64,000 nucleotides of DNA from DATKUA01 sp965602675 (GCA_965602675.1 CBFCZO010000007.1:1-64000), one strand, 5' to 3'; shown: positions 17,102-26,714, counted from the first letter of the stretch. Program-made: numbers and translations. Notes: generated by a model not told the origin, from the letters alone.

Positions 17102-19261
17102 GTGAATTCGTTCTTGAGAACCGTTACGGCGGCCGTAGCCGTTTCCGCTGCTCTCGCACTGATTCTGACGGCCGGTGGTTGCAGCCGCGGAGAAGAAACC
17201 AAGCCGACCGCGGCTCTGGCCGCAAAGCCGGATAAGATAAATATCCTGCTGTTGACAATAGACACGTTGCGCACGGACCACCTCGGCTGCTATGGCAACG
17301 AGATAGTCGAAACCCCCGAGATCGACCGCATCGCGGCCGAAGGTGCGCGCTTCGATTTCTGCGTCGCCCACAACACGGTCACGTTGCCGAGCCACATCAA
17401 TATTCTCACCGGGGAAGATCCCAGAACTCACGGCGTGCACGACAACACCGGTTTCCGCCTGAAGCCGGAGACGGTCACGATCGCCGAGATTCTACACGAC
17501 GCGGGTTACGGCACGGGTGCGTTCGTCGCCGCTTTTGTTCTCGACAGCCGCTACGGCATCGACCAGGGATTCGATCTCTACGATGACTACTACGGCATTA
17601 ACCGTCCGGGCAACCCGCTGATCTCCGAACGTCCCGCCAATGAGGTGGTCGATCCGGCCCTGCAGTGGATCAAGGGCCAGGGAGATAAACCCTGGTTCGC
17701 TTGGATCCATGTTTACGATCCCCACGCACCCCACCAGGTGGCGGAGCCGTTTGCCAGAAAATTCAAGGATAACCTCTACGCCGGTGAGGTCAGCTTCGTC
17801 GACCTCAATTTTGGAAAGGTGTTCGACTACCTGCGCAACAGCGGCAAGATAGACAACACCCTGATTATAATCACCGCCGACCACGGGGAAGGTCTCGGCG
17901 ACCACGGCGAAGACACCCACGGAATATTCGCCTATAACCCGACACTCTGGATTCCACTGATTATCCGGGCGCCGTGGTCCATACCCTCCGGAACCGTTGT
18001 CGAGCGCCGCGTTCGCCACATAGACATTTTACCGACGATCCTGGACACCCTCGCAATCGAGGTACCTGAAAATAAGGGAGGCGAGTCCCTTCTTGCAGTG
18101 GCGAAGACGAGGGCTCCCGGCAATGCACCCGACAGCTATTTCGAAGCCCTCAGCGCCTCCTTCAACAGAGGCTGGGCACCGCTGCGCGGAGTGCTGCACG
18201 ACAACTGGAAATACATCGACCTGCCCCTGCCCGAGCTCTACGACATGGCCGCTGATTTCCAAGAAAAATCGAACCTGATTGAATCCAGGGCGGGGACCGC
18301 CGCGTCGCTCCGTCGCATTCTGTCGCAGCTGCGGGAAGGCGAGGACGACGCATTCGAGTCGCGGATCACAGAAAGCGAGGAAACGCGCCAACGCCTGCGC
18401 AACCTCGGTTATCTGACCGGCACAAATGTGATCGATAAAAAGACGCACGGCCCCCATGACGACCCCAAGAATCTCATCGGACTCAGCAACCGGCTCGACA
18501 AGGGCGTCTCGCTGGCCACCGCCGGCAAATGGGATGAAGCCGAAGAAGTTCTCACTGCCCTGATCAATGAACAACCCGATATGGCGATCGCCTACAAGCA
18601 TCTCGCGTGGGTTTATACCGATTCCGGGAGGCCTCAGCAGGCTGTGGAATTGATGGATGCCGCGGCGAAGAGAGGCATCGGCGGTAACGAGACCCTCACA
18701 GGCCTTGCGATGGCCCTCCAGGAAGCCGGCGAATCCAGGCGGTCTGTGGAAATACTCGAGGTGATCCGGCAGGACAATCCCGACGATATCGAGATCCTGC
18801 ATTACCTCGCGATGGGCTTCGGAAATCTGGGCGAGGTGGCTAAATCGGAGGACCTGTTCATCCAGGTGCTTGAGCGCGATCCGAGTTTCCTGGAAGCCAG
18901 AGGTAACCTCGGCTGGCTACTCCTCGATGGCGGCCGCGAGCAGGAAGCCATGGAGCAGTTCAACATCGCCCTCAGGCAATTCCCTTATCACGCCAATTCG
19001 CTGCACGGAAAGGGATTGATCTATGAACGGTTCAAGAGGTGGGATGACGCAGTTGCCGCTTACCGTGAAGCCCTGAAAGCCGACCGCAAGCGCTACCCTG
19101 CGATGCTGCAACTGGCGATCGTGCTCACCCGTAGAGGCGATTTCACAGAGGCGATTCCTCTGCTCGAACAATTCCTCAAAGAAGCTCCGGCAGGCAAGTA
19201 TCCCGAAGAGCGAGCCGGAGCTCAGCGGCTGCTCAGCAGGTTGAAACAGCACGGTCAGTAG
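17102..19261 (+). CDS. Sulfatase-like lipoprotein with C-terminal TPR repeats (copy 2)
   Basis: A paralogue of the preceding gene with the same architecture and the same length (719 residues). I chose the GTG at 17102 because GAGGAG lies 7 bases upstream; an ATG at 17078 would add 8 residues. The lipobox is LTAGGC (Cys at 27). Metal-site motifs TIDTLRTDHLGC and DHGEGLGDHGEDTHG are kept, and the nucleophile loop is NTVTLPSH with Thr94. The TPR part spans about 460-710. The two copies form a transcription unit on the same strand as the receptor array that follows, after an intergenic gap of 686 bases. Confidence 0.87.
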   Translation: MNSFLRTVTAAVAVSAALALILTAGGCSRGEETKPTAALAAKPDKINILLLTIDTLRTDHLGCYGNEIVETPEIDRIAAEGARFDFCVAHNTVTLPSHINILTGEDPRTHGVHDNTGFRLKPETVTIAEILHDAGYGTGAFVAAFVLDSRYGIDQGFDLYDDYYGINRPGNPLISERPANEVVDPALQWIKGQGDKPWFAWIHVYDPHAPHQVAEPFARKFKDNLYAGEVSFVDLNFGKVFDYLRNSGKIDNTLIIITADHGEGLGDHGEDTHGIFAYNPTLWIPLIIRAPWSIPSGTVVERRVRHIDILPTILDTLAIEVPENKGGESLLAVAKTRAPGNAPDSYFEALSASFNRGWAPLRGVLHDNWKYIDLPLPELYDMAADFQEKSNLIESRAGTAASLRRILSQLREGEDDAFESRITESEETRQRLRNLGYLTGTNVIDKKTHGPHDDPKNLIGLSNRLDKGVSLATAGKWDEAEEVLTALINEQPDMAIAYKHLAWVYTDSGRPQQAVELMDAAAKRGIGGNETLTGLAMALQEAGESRRSVEILEVIRQDNPDDIEILHYLAMGFGNLGEVAKSEDLFIQVLERDPSFLEARGNLGWLLLDGGREQEAMEQFNIALRQFPYHANSLHGKGLIYERFKRWDDAVAAYREALKADRKRYPAMLQLAIVLTRRGDFTEAIPLLEQFLKEAPAGKYPEERAGAQRLLSRLKQHGQ

Positions 19262-19688
19262 ACACTGGATTTATCAACTTGAAGAGATAGATCAAACAAC
19301 CCGCCGACACCTGCGCTCTCTACCCGCTGGTTTAACGGGATTACATCTCGGCTCCTTCCTCCAACCGGACGGCATGTTGCCCCCCCCCTGATAAATCCGA
19401 AAAGCGGGCGACGGAATAAACCTCTTATTACCATCATGCCACAGGACTTGGAGGAAGGAACTCTCGCGCCGCGCTGTGGCCGCTCGCCCGCCAAACTCTG
19501 ACCGACTCAATAAAACTCCCGAAGCTTAGACAAAACGCTGAACGCAATATACAAGTTCCCGAATCAATAATACGGTGTAACGTATTCAATATTATACATC
19601 GTAAATCATTTATTCTACACCACTTGTAACACTTAATATTATAATCGCAATAGCAAATCCATTTATCTGTTGTGGCACTACAGAAATA

Positions 19689-19696
19689 TGTATACA
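19689..19696. promoter_or_regulatory. Possible activator site upstream of receptor 1
   Basis: The perfect palindrome TGTATACA lies about 92-99 bases before the -24 element of receptor 1, a usual distance for an enhancer-binding activator. Palindromes with TGTAT/ATACA halves lie at similar distance before receptors 2 and 3. The motif is short and the match loose. Confidence 0.3.
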
Positions 19697-19787
19697 CGTA
19701 CTTGAAGTGTCGATTCATAATTATGTAACCCCATTGTTTGCAATGGAATAAAATCGCCTATTTGTGTCAACTTTCACCTGCCGCATT

Positions 19788-19803
19788 TGGCACACACATT
19801 GCT
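19788..19803 (+). promoter_or_regulatory. Sigma-54 (-24/-12) promoter of receptor 1
   Basis: TGGCACACACATTGCT matches the sigma-54 consensus TGGCAC-N5-TTGCW exactly, with GG at 19789-19790 and GC at 19801-19802 separated by 10 bases. Transcription would start about 12 bases downstream, giving a leader of about 130 bases. The same element precedes receptors 2 and 3 at nearly the same distance. Confidence 0.8.
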
Positions 19804-19866
19804 TCGATATTCTGGTGTAGGGGAAGGGACTTTTTGACACCTTTATAGTTATCCCGTCAGCGCGAG

Positions 19867-19875
19867 GAAAGGAGG
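19867..19875 (+). promoter_or_regulatory. Conserved GAAAGGAGG leader element, copy 1
   Basis: GAAAGGAGG lies in the untranslated leader 81 bases before the start codon, far from the proper ribosome site (AAGGAG at about 19936). The same nonamer sits 86 and 83 bases before receptors 2 and 3. It looks like a strong Shine-Dalgarno but no common small frame follows it in all three. Confidence 0.5.
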
Positions 19876-19947
19876 GTGTGTGTATCTGGCGCTGTCCCCC
19901 GCGAGTAGGGTTTATATCTCATCAAATAGAATTTCTAAGGAGATGAC

Positions 19948-22734
19948 ATGAAAAAAATCCTCTTAACCGGTCTGTTACTTGCCGTGTGCGCAACGTTCGC
20001 GCTGGCGCAGACCACAACGGGTTCGATTTACGGAACCGTCAAGACTGCCGACGGGTTGGTGATACCTGACGTCAAGGTCTCACTCTCGGCCGAGCACGCT
20101 GCCACGATAACATCGATGACAAGCCAGCGTGGTGTTTTCCGCTTTGGCGAGCTGCCGATCGGCACCTTCACGCTCACCTTCGAAAAAGACGGTTACCAGA
20201 AGATTGTCCTGGAAGGTGTAGTGGTCAGAATTGCGGCGGCATCGCGCGTCGACATGACGCTCGAGGCCTCGGCAGCCGAGCAGGTAATCACGATCACCGG
20301 CGAGACCGCCGTTGTCGACCTCAAGAAGACCGGCACGGCAACCAACCTCTCGCAGGACTACCTCGCCAACATCCCCTCGGCGCGCGACCCCTGGGTCATC
20401 ATGGATCAGGTGGCCGGCATCAACGTCGACCGCGTTAACGTCGGCGGCTCCGAGTCGGGTCAGCAGAGCAACTTCGTCTCAAAGGGCGACGACGGCGACA
20501 ACGCGATGTGGAACGTCGACGGCATCACCATCACCGACCAGTCGTCGATGTCCTCGCCCGGCTACTACGACTACGACTCTTTCGAAGAGATGCAGATCAC
20601 CACGTCCGGCGCCGATGCCTCAATCCAGACCGCCGGCGTGGCACTGAACTTCATCACCAAGCAGGGCAGCGACACCTTACACGGCCAGGGCAGCGCCTAC
20701 TATACCGGCGAGAGCCTGCAGGGCGAGAACGTTCCGTCCGACCTGGAAGCCCTCGGCTATGCCGGCAACCAGATCGACAGCATCAAGGACTACGGCTTCG
20801 ACGTCGGCGGCCCGATCTGGAAGGGCAACCTCTGGTTCTGGGGCGCCTACCGCATGCAGAACATCTCGATGCTGGCGATCACCGGCATGGTCGACGCCAC
20901 CGAGCTGAAAAACTACAACCTCAAGTTCACCGGCCAGGCAGGCGACCGCAACCGCTGGACCTTCTTCTACACCCGCGGCGAGAAAATCAAAACCGGCCGT
21001 AACGCGGCCTGGAACCGCCCGCCCGAGACCACCCACGACCAGGGCGGCCCGACCATCCTCTACAAAGTCGAGGATACCTTCCTGGCGACCGACGACCTTA
21101 TCCTGTCGGGTAAATTCGCCTACGTCGACAGCGGCTTCTTCCTGATGCCGCAAGGCGGCGACGCCATCCCCTTCCGCGAAGATTCCACCTACATGTACGG
21201 CGGCTCTTCGTGGTACTACGACACCAAGCGCCCCGAGTACCAGCTCACAGTGACCGGCGAGCAGTATATCGAGGAAGCCTTCGGCGGCAGCCACGAGATC
21301 AAGGCCGGCTTCGAGTGGCGCAAGACCCCTGTGACCTCGCTCTCCGGCTACGGCGCCGACATGTTCCAGGTGCTGTGGGAGGGCGAGCCTTATGAGGTCT
21401 GGCTGACCGGAAAGGTCGACGCCAAAAAGGTGGCGATGCGCACCAGCTTCTACGCGATGGACATCTTCAACATCGACCGCTGGACCTTCAACATCGGCGT
21501 CCGCTACGACCGCCAGTGGGGCTACAACCAGGCCGCCACGGTCGCCGGCAACCCGGTAATCCCAGACATCATTCCCGATCTCAACTACCAGGGTACCGAC
21601 ACCGTATTTGAGGTCTCCACTTTCGTGCCCCGCATTGGCGCGACCTACGATGTCTTCGGCGACGGCAAGACCGTTGTCCGTGCCAACTTCTCGATCTACG
21701 GCGACCAGATCATGGCCGGCACCGCCGAGCTGGTTAACCCGGCCGGCTGGCGCGAGGTCGACATGGAGTGGACCGACCTCAACGGCGACATGTACCCGCA
21801 GCGCAGCGAGCTGGGCGCGATCACCTGGTGGTACGGCCTCAACCCGTTCGATTCCACCGCCGACCCATACGACACCGGCATGAGGATCGAGACCAGCCAG
21901 CTGCCGCGCACAACCGAGTTCCTCCTCGGCGTGGAACGCGAAGTCATGCCGGAGCTCTCTGTCGCCGGCACCTTTATTTATCGCTACATAGACAAGTTCA
22001 ACTGGCGTCCGGACGATGCATGGGTCAACGATCCCTACACGCTGGCCGGCAGCGTCAGCCAGGGCGGCTTCACCCGCGAGTACTACGAGCCGACCGTGGA
22101 CCCGGCGGGCACCTCGGCATTGCAGCCTCAGCCCGATTACAACCGTAAGTACATGGGCGTCGAATTCCAGGTGACCAAGCGCCTCGCCGACAAGTGGATG
22201 GCCAACGCCTCCTTCTCCTATGGAGACACCAAGGTCTACTACGGAAGCGATAAGGCTTATACCGACCCGACCAACATCCCGGTTCTCGACGGCTACTCCT
22301 ACGCCCCGGAGACCAGCGGCAGCGGCAAGGCTTCCATCTTCATGAACTCCAAATGGGCCTTCAAGCTGACCGGACTCTACCAGCTGCCCTTCGACATCAA
22401 CATCAGCGGCTACCTCAGCATGCGCGAAGGCTTCGCCTACCCGATCCGCCTGCGCTCACCCTACCGCAATTTCTCGGCCGGCCGCGCCTACGCCCAGGCA
22501 GAGCCGATGGGCGAGAACCACCTGCCGTTACTGACGATGGTCGACTTCCGCGTCGAGAAGACCATTAATGTCAGTGATTTCGGTCGCCTCGGCATCATCA
22601 TGGACGTCTTCAACCTGCTCAACACCGACACCACACTCGGCAAGAACCGCGACGGCTGGACCAGCTCATTCGGCCAGGTCACCGAGATCGTCAACCCGCG
22701 CATCTTCCGCCTCGGCGTGAGATTCCAGTTCTGA
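19948..22734 (+). CDS. Oar-like TonB-dependent outer-membrane receptor 1
   Basis: A 928-residue protein. Residues 1-20 are a signal peptide (cleavage after LA-Q); about 22-110 form a carboxypeptidase-regulatory-like beta-sandwich (TTGSIYGTVKTADG); about 118-240 a plug-like domain (IPSARDPWVIMDQVAGINVD, GVALNFITKQGSDT); the rest is a predicted beta-barrel ending VRFQF, with the terminal Phe used for outer-membrane insertion. The family imports or exports large substrates or binds surface proteins; the ligand is unknown. It is the first of three paralogues, with plug segments almost identical and barrel segments partly diverged. Own sigma-54 promoter and own terminator indicate a monocistronic unit. 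Confidence 0.88.
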   Translation: MKKILLTGLLLAVCATFALAQTTTGSIYGTVKTADGLVIPDVKVSLSAEHAATITSMTSQRGVFRFGELPIGTFTLTFEKDGYQKIVLEGVVVRIAAASRVDMTLEASAAEQVITITGETAVVDLKKTGTATNLSQDYLANIPSARDPWVIMDQVAGINVDRVNVGGSESGQQSNFVSKGDDGDNAMWNVDGITITDQSSMSSPGYYDYDSFEEMQITTSGADASIQTAGVALNFITKQGSDTLHGQGSAYYTGESLQGENVPSDLEALGYAGNQIDSIKDYGFDVGGPIWKGNLWFWGAYRMQNISMLAITGMVDATELKNYNLKFTGQAGDRNRWTFFYTRGEKIKTGRNAAWNRPPETTHDQGGPTILYKVEDTFLATDDLILSGKFAYVDSGFFLMPQGGDAIPFREDSTYMYGGSSWYYDTKRPEYQLTVTGEQYIEEAFGGSHEIKAGFEWRKTPVTSLSGYGADMFQVLWEGEPYEVWLTGKVDAKKVAMRTSFYAMDIFNIDRWTFNIGVRYDRQWGYNQAATVAGNPVIPDIIPDLNYQGTDTVFEVSTFVPRIGATYDVFGDGKTVVRANFSIYGDQIMAGTAELVNPAGWREVDMEWTDLNGDMYPQRSELGAITWWYGLNPFDSTADPYDTGMRIETSQLPRTTEFLLGVEREVMPELSVAGTFIYRYIDKFNWRPDDAWVNDPYTLAGSVSQGGFTREYYEPTVDPAGTSALQPQPDYNRKYMGVEFQVTKRLADKWMANASFSYGDTKVYYGSDKAYTDPTNIPVLDGYSYAPETSGSGKASIFMNSKWAFKLTGLYQLPFDINISGYLSMREGFAYPIRLRSPYRNFSAGRAYAQAEPMGENHLPLLTMVDFRVEKTINVSDFGRLGIIMDVFNLLNTDTTLGKNRDGWTSSFGQVTEIVNPRIFRLGVRFQF

Positions 22735-22756
22735 CATCGGTTGACGTAGAAGCTTC

Positions 22757-22786
22757 AAAGGCGGGGGGATCCACCCCCGCCTTTCT
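22757..22786 (+). terminator. Terminator of receptor 1
   Basis: A perfect 11-base stem AAAGGCGGGGG/CCCCCGCCTTT with a short loop, followed by CTTTCTT, starts 22 bases after the stop codon. Confidence 0.85.
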
Positions 22787-22980
22787 TACACCCCGGGCAA
22801 CTCGATATATTTGATCTACTCTACTGCTATTTCTACATACACTACATTTCGATGGATTAACGATCCATAAAAATCATTGTGCATTTCACCACTTCTGAAC
22901 CTGCCTCTCCATGACGCCGCTAATGACGGCACCACAGACAGTAACGGAACAACCCAGCCCAAATAAATTCTAATTATCGA

Positions 22981-22996
22981 ATACAATTTTTTGTAT
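22981..22996. promoter_or_regulatory. Possible activator site upstream of receptor 2
   Basis: ATACAATTTTTTGTAT is a perfect palindrome (ATACAA/TTGTAT halves with four bases between) ending 84 bases before the -24 element. It is the best-formed of the three related palindromes and a candidate enhancer site for a sigma-54 activator. Confidence 0.4.
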
Positions 22997-23080
22997 CAAC
23001 AATACGAATTATTGAATCAGCGTCGATTGTGAAATCGATTAAGTCATTGAATACGCTACATTTATTCATTGGCAACAATC

Positions 23081-23096
23081 GGGCACAATAGTTGCA
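23081..23096 (+). promoter_or_regulatory. Sigma-54 promoter of receptor 2
   Basis: GGGCACAATAGTTGCA keeps GG-N10-GC (23082-23083 and 23094-23095) and matches the consensus except for the first base. It lies 164 bases before the start codon, compared with 160 and 154 for the other receptors. Confidence 0.78.
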
Positions 23097-23158
23097 TTCT
23101 TAATTTGCCAGCGGAGGTTCAACTTTTTGTACAACACATCCAACAAATCGTACGGCGC

Positions 23159-23167
23159 GAAAGGAGG
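23159..23167 (+). promoter_or_regulatory. Conserved GAAAGGAGG leader element, copy 2
   Basis: The identical nonamer to copy 1, 86 bases before the start codon. Here a GTG frame beginning at 23171 runs without a stop to a TGA that overlaps the receptor's ATG, but this is not reproduced in the other leaders. Confidence 0.5.
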
Positions 23168-23244
23168 TTGGTGAGGGGGTCCGTACAGTTGAGCCTCATT
23201 TATAGGGTGTTTGACTTTTCTAAACAAAAGTTACAGGAGATGAC

Positions 23245-26028
23245 ATGAAAAAAATCCTCTTAACCAGTCTGTTGCTGGCGCTGTGTGCAACAGTCGCGCT
23301 GGCGCAGACCACAACGGGTTCGATTTACGGAACCGTCAAGACAGCCGAAGGATTGATTATTACGGAAGCTAAAGTCACGTTGTCTGCCGAGCACGCAGCA
23401 GGGAAGACAGTGATGACCAGCAACCGCGGCACTTTCCGCTTCGGTGAGCTGCCGATCGGCGCCTTCACGGTGACCTTCGAAAAAGAGGGCTACCAGACCC
23501 TAATCCTCGAAGGCGTGATTGTTCGCCTGGGCGCCGCAGCTCGCGTCGACGCCACCCTCGAGGTTTCGGCGGTCGAGCAGGTGATCACCATCACCGGCGA
23601 GACCGCGGTGGTTGACATGAAGAAAACGGGGACGGCCACCAACATCTCACAGGACTACCTCGCCAATATCCCGTCGGCGCGCGACCCCTGGGTCATCATG
23701 GACCAGGTGGCCGGTATTAACGTCGACCGCGTCAACGTCGGCGGCTCCGAGTCGGGTCAGCAGAGTAACTTTGTCTCCAAGGGCGACGACGGCGACAACG
23801 CGATGTGGAACGTCGACGGCGTCACCATCACAGACCAGTCGTCAATGTCCTCACCGGGCTACTACGACTACGACTCCTTCGAAGAGATGCAGATCACCAC
23901 ATCCGGCGCCGACGCCTCGATTCAGACCGCCGGCGTTGCGCTGAACTTCATCACCAAGCAGGGCAGCGACACCTTCCACGGCCAGGGCAGCGCATACTAC
24001 ACCGGCGAGAGCCTGCAGGGCGAGAACATACCCTCCGACTTGGAAGCCCTGGGCTACGCCGGCAACAAGATCGACAGCATCAAGGACTACGGCTTCGACG
24101 TCGGCGGCCCGATCTGGAAGGGCAACATCTGGTTCTGGGGCGCCTATCGCATGCAGGACATCTCGATGCTGACGATTACCGGCACAACGGACGCCACCGA
24201 GCTGAAGAACTACAACCTTAAGTTCACCGGTCAGGCCGGTGACCGCAACCGCTGGACCTTCTTCTACAACCGCGGCGAGAAGATCAAGACCGGCCGTAAC
24301 GCGGCCTGGAACCGTCCGCCCGAGACCACCCACGACCAGGGCGGCCCGGGCATAATCTACAAGATCGAGGACACCTTCCTGGCGACCGACGACCTTATCC
24401 TGTCGGGTAAATTCGCCTATGTCGACAGCGGCTTCTTCATGATGCCGCAAGGCGGCGACGCCATCCCCTTCCGCGAGGACTCCACCGGTATGTACGGCGG
24501 CTCTTCGTGGTACTACGACACCATGCGTCCGCAATACCAGTTTACCGTGACTGGCGAGCAGTACATCGACGAGGCCTTCGGCGGCAGCCACGAGATCAAG
24601 GCCGGCTTCGAGTGGCGCAAGACCCCGGTGACCTCGCTCTCCGGCTACGGCGCCGATATGTTCCAGGTGCTGTGGGAGGGCGAGCCTTATGAGGTCTGGC
24701 TGACCGGAAAGGTCGACGCCAAAAAGGTGGCGATGCGCACCAGCTTCTACGCGATGGACATCTTCAACCGCGATCGCTGGACCTTCAACTTCGGCGTGCG
24801 CTACGACCACCAGTGGGGCTACAACGTAGCTTCGCAGGCAGGCGGCAATCCGGTCATCCCCGACCTGATCCCCGACCTCAACTACGGCGGCACCGACACA
24901 GTTTTCAAAACCACTGATTTCCTGCCGCGCTTCGGCTTGACCTATGACATCTTCGGCGACGGCAAGACGATTTTCCGCGGTAACTTCTCGATCTACGGCG
25001 ACCAGATCATGGCCGGCACCGCTGCAACGGTTAACCCGCTGACTTGGCGCGAGATCGATTACGAGTGGACCGACCTCAACGGCGACATGTACCCGCAGCG
25101 TAACGAACTTGGTGCGATCACCTGGTGGGGAGGCCTCAACCCGTTCGACCCCGGAGATCCGCTCGACAACGGCCGCAGGATCGAGACCGACCAGCTGCCC
25201 ACTACCTATGAGGTTATCTTCGGCGCCGAGCGTGAAGTTATGCCGGAGCTGGCGGTTTCGGGAACCTTCATATACCGCTACTTCACCGACTACAACTGGC
25301 GTCCGGACGACGCATGGGTCAACGATCCTTACACGCTGGCCGGCAGCGTCACCCAGGGCGGCTTCACCCGCGAGTACTACGAGCCGACAATGCAGCCGAG
25401 AGGCACTTCGGCATTGCAGCCCCTGGCCGATTACCACCAAAAGTACATGGGCTTCGAGTTCACCGTGACCAAGCGCCTCGCCGACAAGTGGATGGCCAAC
25501 GCCTCCTTCTCCTACGGCGACACCAAGGTCTACTACGACAGCGACGCGGCCTACACCGATCCCACCAACATCTCGGTTCTCAACGGCTACTCCTACGCCC
25601 CGCAGACGAGCGGCAGCGGAAAGGCTTCCATCTTCATGAACTCCAAGTGGGCCTTCAAGCTCACAGGACTCTACCAGTTGCCCCTCGACATCAACATCAG
25701 CGGCTACATCAGCATGCGCGAAGGCTTCGCCTACCCGATCCGCCTGCGTTCGCCCTACCGCAACTTCTCGGCGGGCCGCGTCTACGCCCAGGCAGAGCCG
25801 ATGGGCGAGAACCACCTGCCGTTGCTCACGATGGTGGACTTCCGTGTTGAAAAGACCTTCAGGATCCAGGATTTCGGCCGCCTCGGCCTGATCATGGACG
25901 TCTTCAACCTGCTCAACACCAACACCACACTCGGCAAGAACCGCGACGCCTGGACCAGCTCATTCGGCCAGGTCACAGAGATCGTCAACCCGCGCGTCTT
26001 CCGCCTCGGAGTGCGCTTCCAGTTCTAA
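23245..26028 (+). CDS. Oar-like TonB-dependent outer-membrane receptor 2
   Basis: A 927-residue paralogue of receptor 1 with the same signal peptide, carboxypeptidase-regulatory-like domain, plug and barrel, ending in VRFQF. The plug (about 125-240) and a central barrel stretch (HEIKAGFEWRKTPVTSLSG onward) are nearly identical to receptor 1; the N-terminal sandwich and some predicted loops, such as around residues 545-585 and 640-700, differ. This patchy pattern suggests gene conversion or selection on particular loops. The ribosome site is CAGGAG. It has its own sigma-54 promoter and terminator. Confidence 0.88.
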   Translation: MKKILLTSLLLALCATVALAQTTTGSIYGTVKTAEGLIITEAKVTLSAEHAAGKTVMTSNRGTFRFGELPIGAFTVTFEKEGYQTLILEGVIVRLGAAARVDATLEVSAVEQVITITGETAVVDMKKTGTATNISQDYLANIPSARDPWVIMDQVAGINVDRVNVGGSESGQQSNFVSKGDDGDNAMWNVDGVTITDQSSMSSPGYYDYDSFEEMQITTSGADASIQTAGVALNFITKQGSDTFHGQGSAYYTGESLQGENIPSDLEALGYAGNKIDSIKDYGFDVGGPIWKGNIWFWGAYRMQDISMLTITGTTDATELKNYNLKFTGQAGDRNRWTFFYNRGEKIKTGRNAAWNRPPETTHDQGGPGIIYKIEDTFLATDDLILSGKFAYVDSGFFMMPQGGDAIPFREDSTGMYGGSSWYYDTMRPQYQFTVTGEQYIDEAFGGSHEIKAGFEWRKTPVTSLSGYGADMFQVLWEGEPYEVWLTGKVDAKKVAMRTSFYAMDIFNRDRWTFNFGVRYDHQWGYNVASQAGGNPVIPDLIPDLNYGGTDTVFKTTDFLPRFGLTYDIFGDGKTIFRGNFSIYGDQIMAGTAATVNPLTWREIDYEWTDLNGDMYPQRNELGAITWWGGLNPFDPGDPLDNGRRIETDQLPTTYEVIFGAEREVMPELAVSGTFIYRYFTDYNWRPDDAWVNDPYTLAGSVTQGGFTREYYEPTMQPRGTSALQPLADYHQKYMGFEFTVTKRLADKWMANASFSYGDTKVYYDSDAAYTDPTNISVLNGYSYAPQTSGSGKASIFMNSKWAFKLTGLYQLPLDINISGYISMREGFAYPIRLRSPYRNFSAGRVYAQAEPMGENHLPLLTMVDFRVEKTFRIQDFGRLGLIMDVFNLLNTNTTLGKNRDAWTSSFGQVTEIVNPRVFRLGVRFQF

Positions 26029-26047
26029 GCGGTTACTGACCGACGTC

Positions 26048-26084
26048 AAAGGGCGGGGAGGATTATCCTTCCCGCCCTTTTCTT
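26048..26084 (+). terminator. Terminator of receptor 2
   Basis: AAAGGGCGGG pairs with CCCGCCCTTT, with an inner AGGAT/ATCCT extension, and TCTT follows. It lies 20 bases after the stop. Confidence 0.85.
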
Positions 26085-26111
26085 ACAACCCGCCTTCCAA
26101 GTCCAAAACTC

Positions 26112-26714
26112 ATGAACCGCTGTTCTATCCCAGAAGGACCTCAGACGATCGAGCAGTACGACGGCCACAGCTACACGCCGCAGACGGGTGGAAGCGGCAA
26201 GTCGGCGATCTTCATCAACTCGCGGTGGGCTTTCAAGGCCACCGCCTCGTACCAGTTCCCGCTTGATATCAATGTTTCCGGATACTTCAGCCTGCGCGAA
26301 GACTTCGTACACCCGATCCGCGTGCGTTCACCGTATAGGGACCACTTCGCGGGCAGGGTTTACCCGGTGGTCGAGCCGATCGGAGAGAACCACCTGCCTA
26401 ACCTGTCGGTCTTCGACGTGCGCGTGGAAAAGGTCTTCCGGTTGCAGGATTTCGGCCGCTTGGGCCTGATCATGGACGTGTTCAACGTCTTCAACACCGA
26501 TTCAACGCTCGGCAAGAACCGTAACGCCTACCAGAGCACTTTCGATCAGATCACAGAGATCGTTAATCCGAGGCTGTTCCGTTTCGCCGTGCGTTTCCAG
26601 TTCTGGGACAATATCGGCTGTCTTGATGGCCTTTTGCGGGGAGGAATTCTTCCTCCCCGCGCTTTTTTTATAGATACTCCAGAGGATCCTGCCAGGAACC
26701 AATCCGCCCCCTGA
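26112..26714 (+). pseudogene. C-terminal remnant of a fourth Oar-like receptor
   Basis: From about 26140 the frame matches the last roughly 155 residues of the neighbouring receptors (SGYFSLRE, RSPYRDHFAGRVYP, LIMDVFNVFNTDSTLGKNR, EIVNPRLFRFAVRFQF). The first 770 or so residues, the signal peptide and the plug are absent. At 26604-26606 the frame has TGG where the intact genes have the TGA stop, so translation would run on through the old terminator hairpin to 26714. It is a decayed copy squeezed between receptor 2 and receptor 3, evidence that the array once held at least four genes. No functional protein is expected. Confidence 0.85.
26636..26669 (+). terminator. Terminator left from the fourth receptor
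   Basis: A perfect 11-base stem GCGGGGAGGAA/TTCCTCCCCGC with a three-base loop and a long T run. It lies at the position expected relative to the lost stop codon and can still block read-through into receptor 3. Confidence 0.85.

Larger units (their letters stand above)
19262..19947. other. Intergenic stretch, 686 bases, control region of receptor 1
   Basis: No gene is convincing here. The first 300 bases hold nothing I recognise; the AT-rich middle includes GTATTCAA at 19582-19589 and the palindrome TGTATACA at 19689-19696; the last part holds the sigma-54 promoter and the GAAAGGAGG leader element listed separately. Confidence 0.7.
22787..23244. other. Intergenic stretch, control region of receptor 2
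   Basis: No gene is seen between the terminator of receptor 1 and the start of receptor 2. The AT-rich part carries the palindrome at 22981-22996 and TTGAATAC at 23047-23054, followed by the sigma-54 promoter and the leader element. Confidence 0.7.

Noticed and set aside
19434..19718. 94-residue - strand frame in the control region of receptor 1
   Set aside because: Cys- and Tyr-rich odd composition, overlaps regulatory DNA and has no homology visible.
19876..19908. Possible leader peptide after GAAAGGAGG in receptor 1
   Set aside because: The GTG abuts the ribosome-like site with no spacing, and no matching frame of similar size follows the element in receptors 2 and 3.
23851..25815. 654-residue - strand frame opposite receptor 2
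   Set aside because: Antisense of a strongly conserved receptor with GC-biased codons; similar partial shadows occur opposite the other copies but with stops, so it is not a conserved gene.
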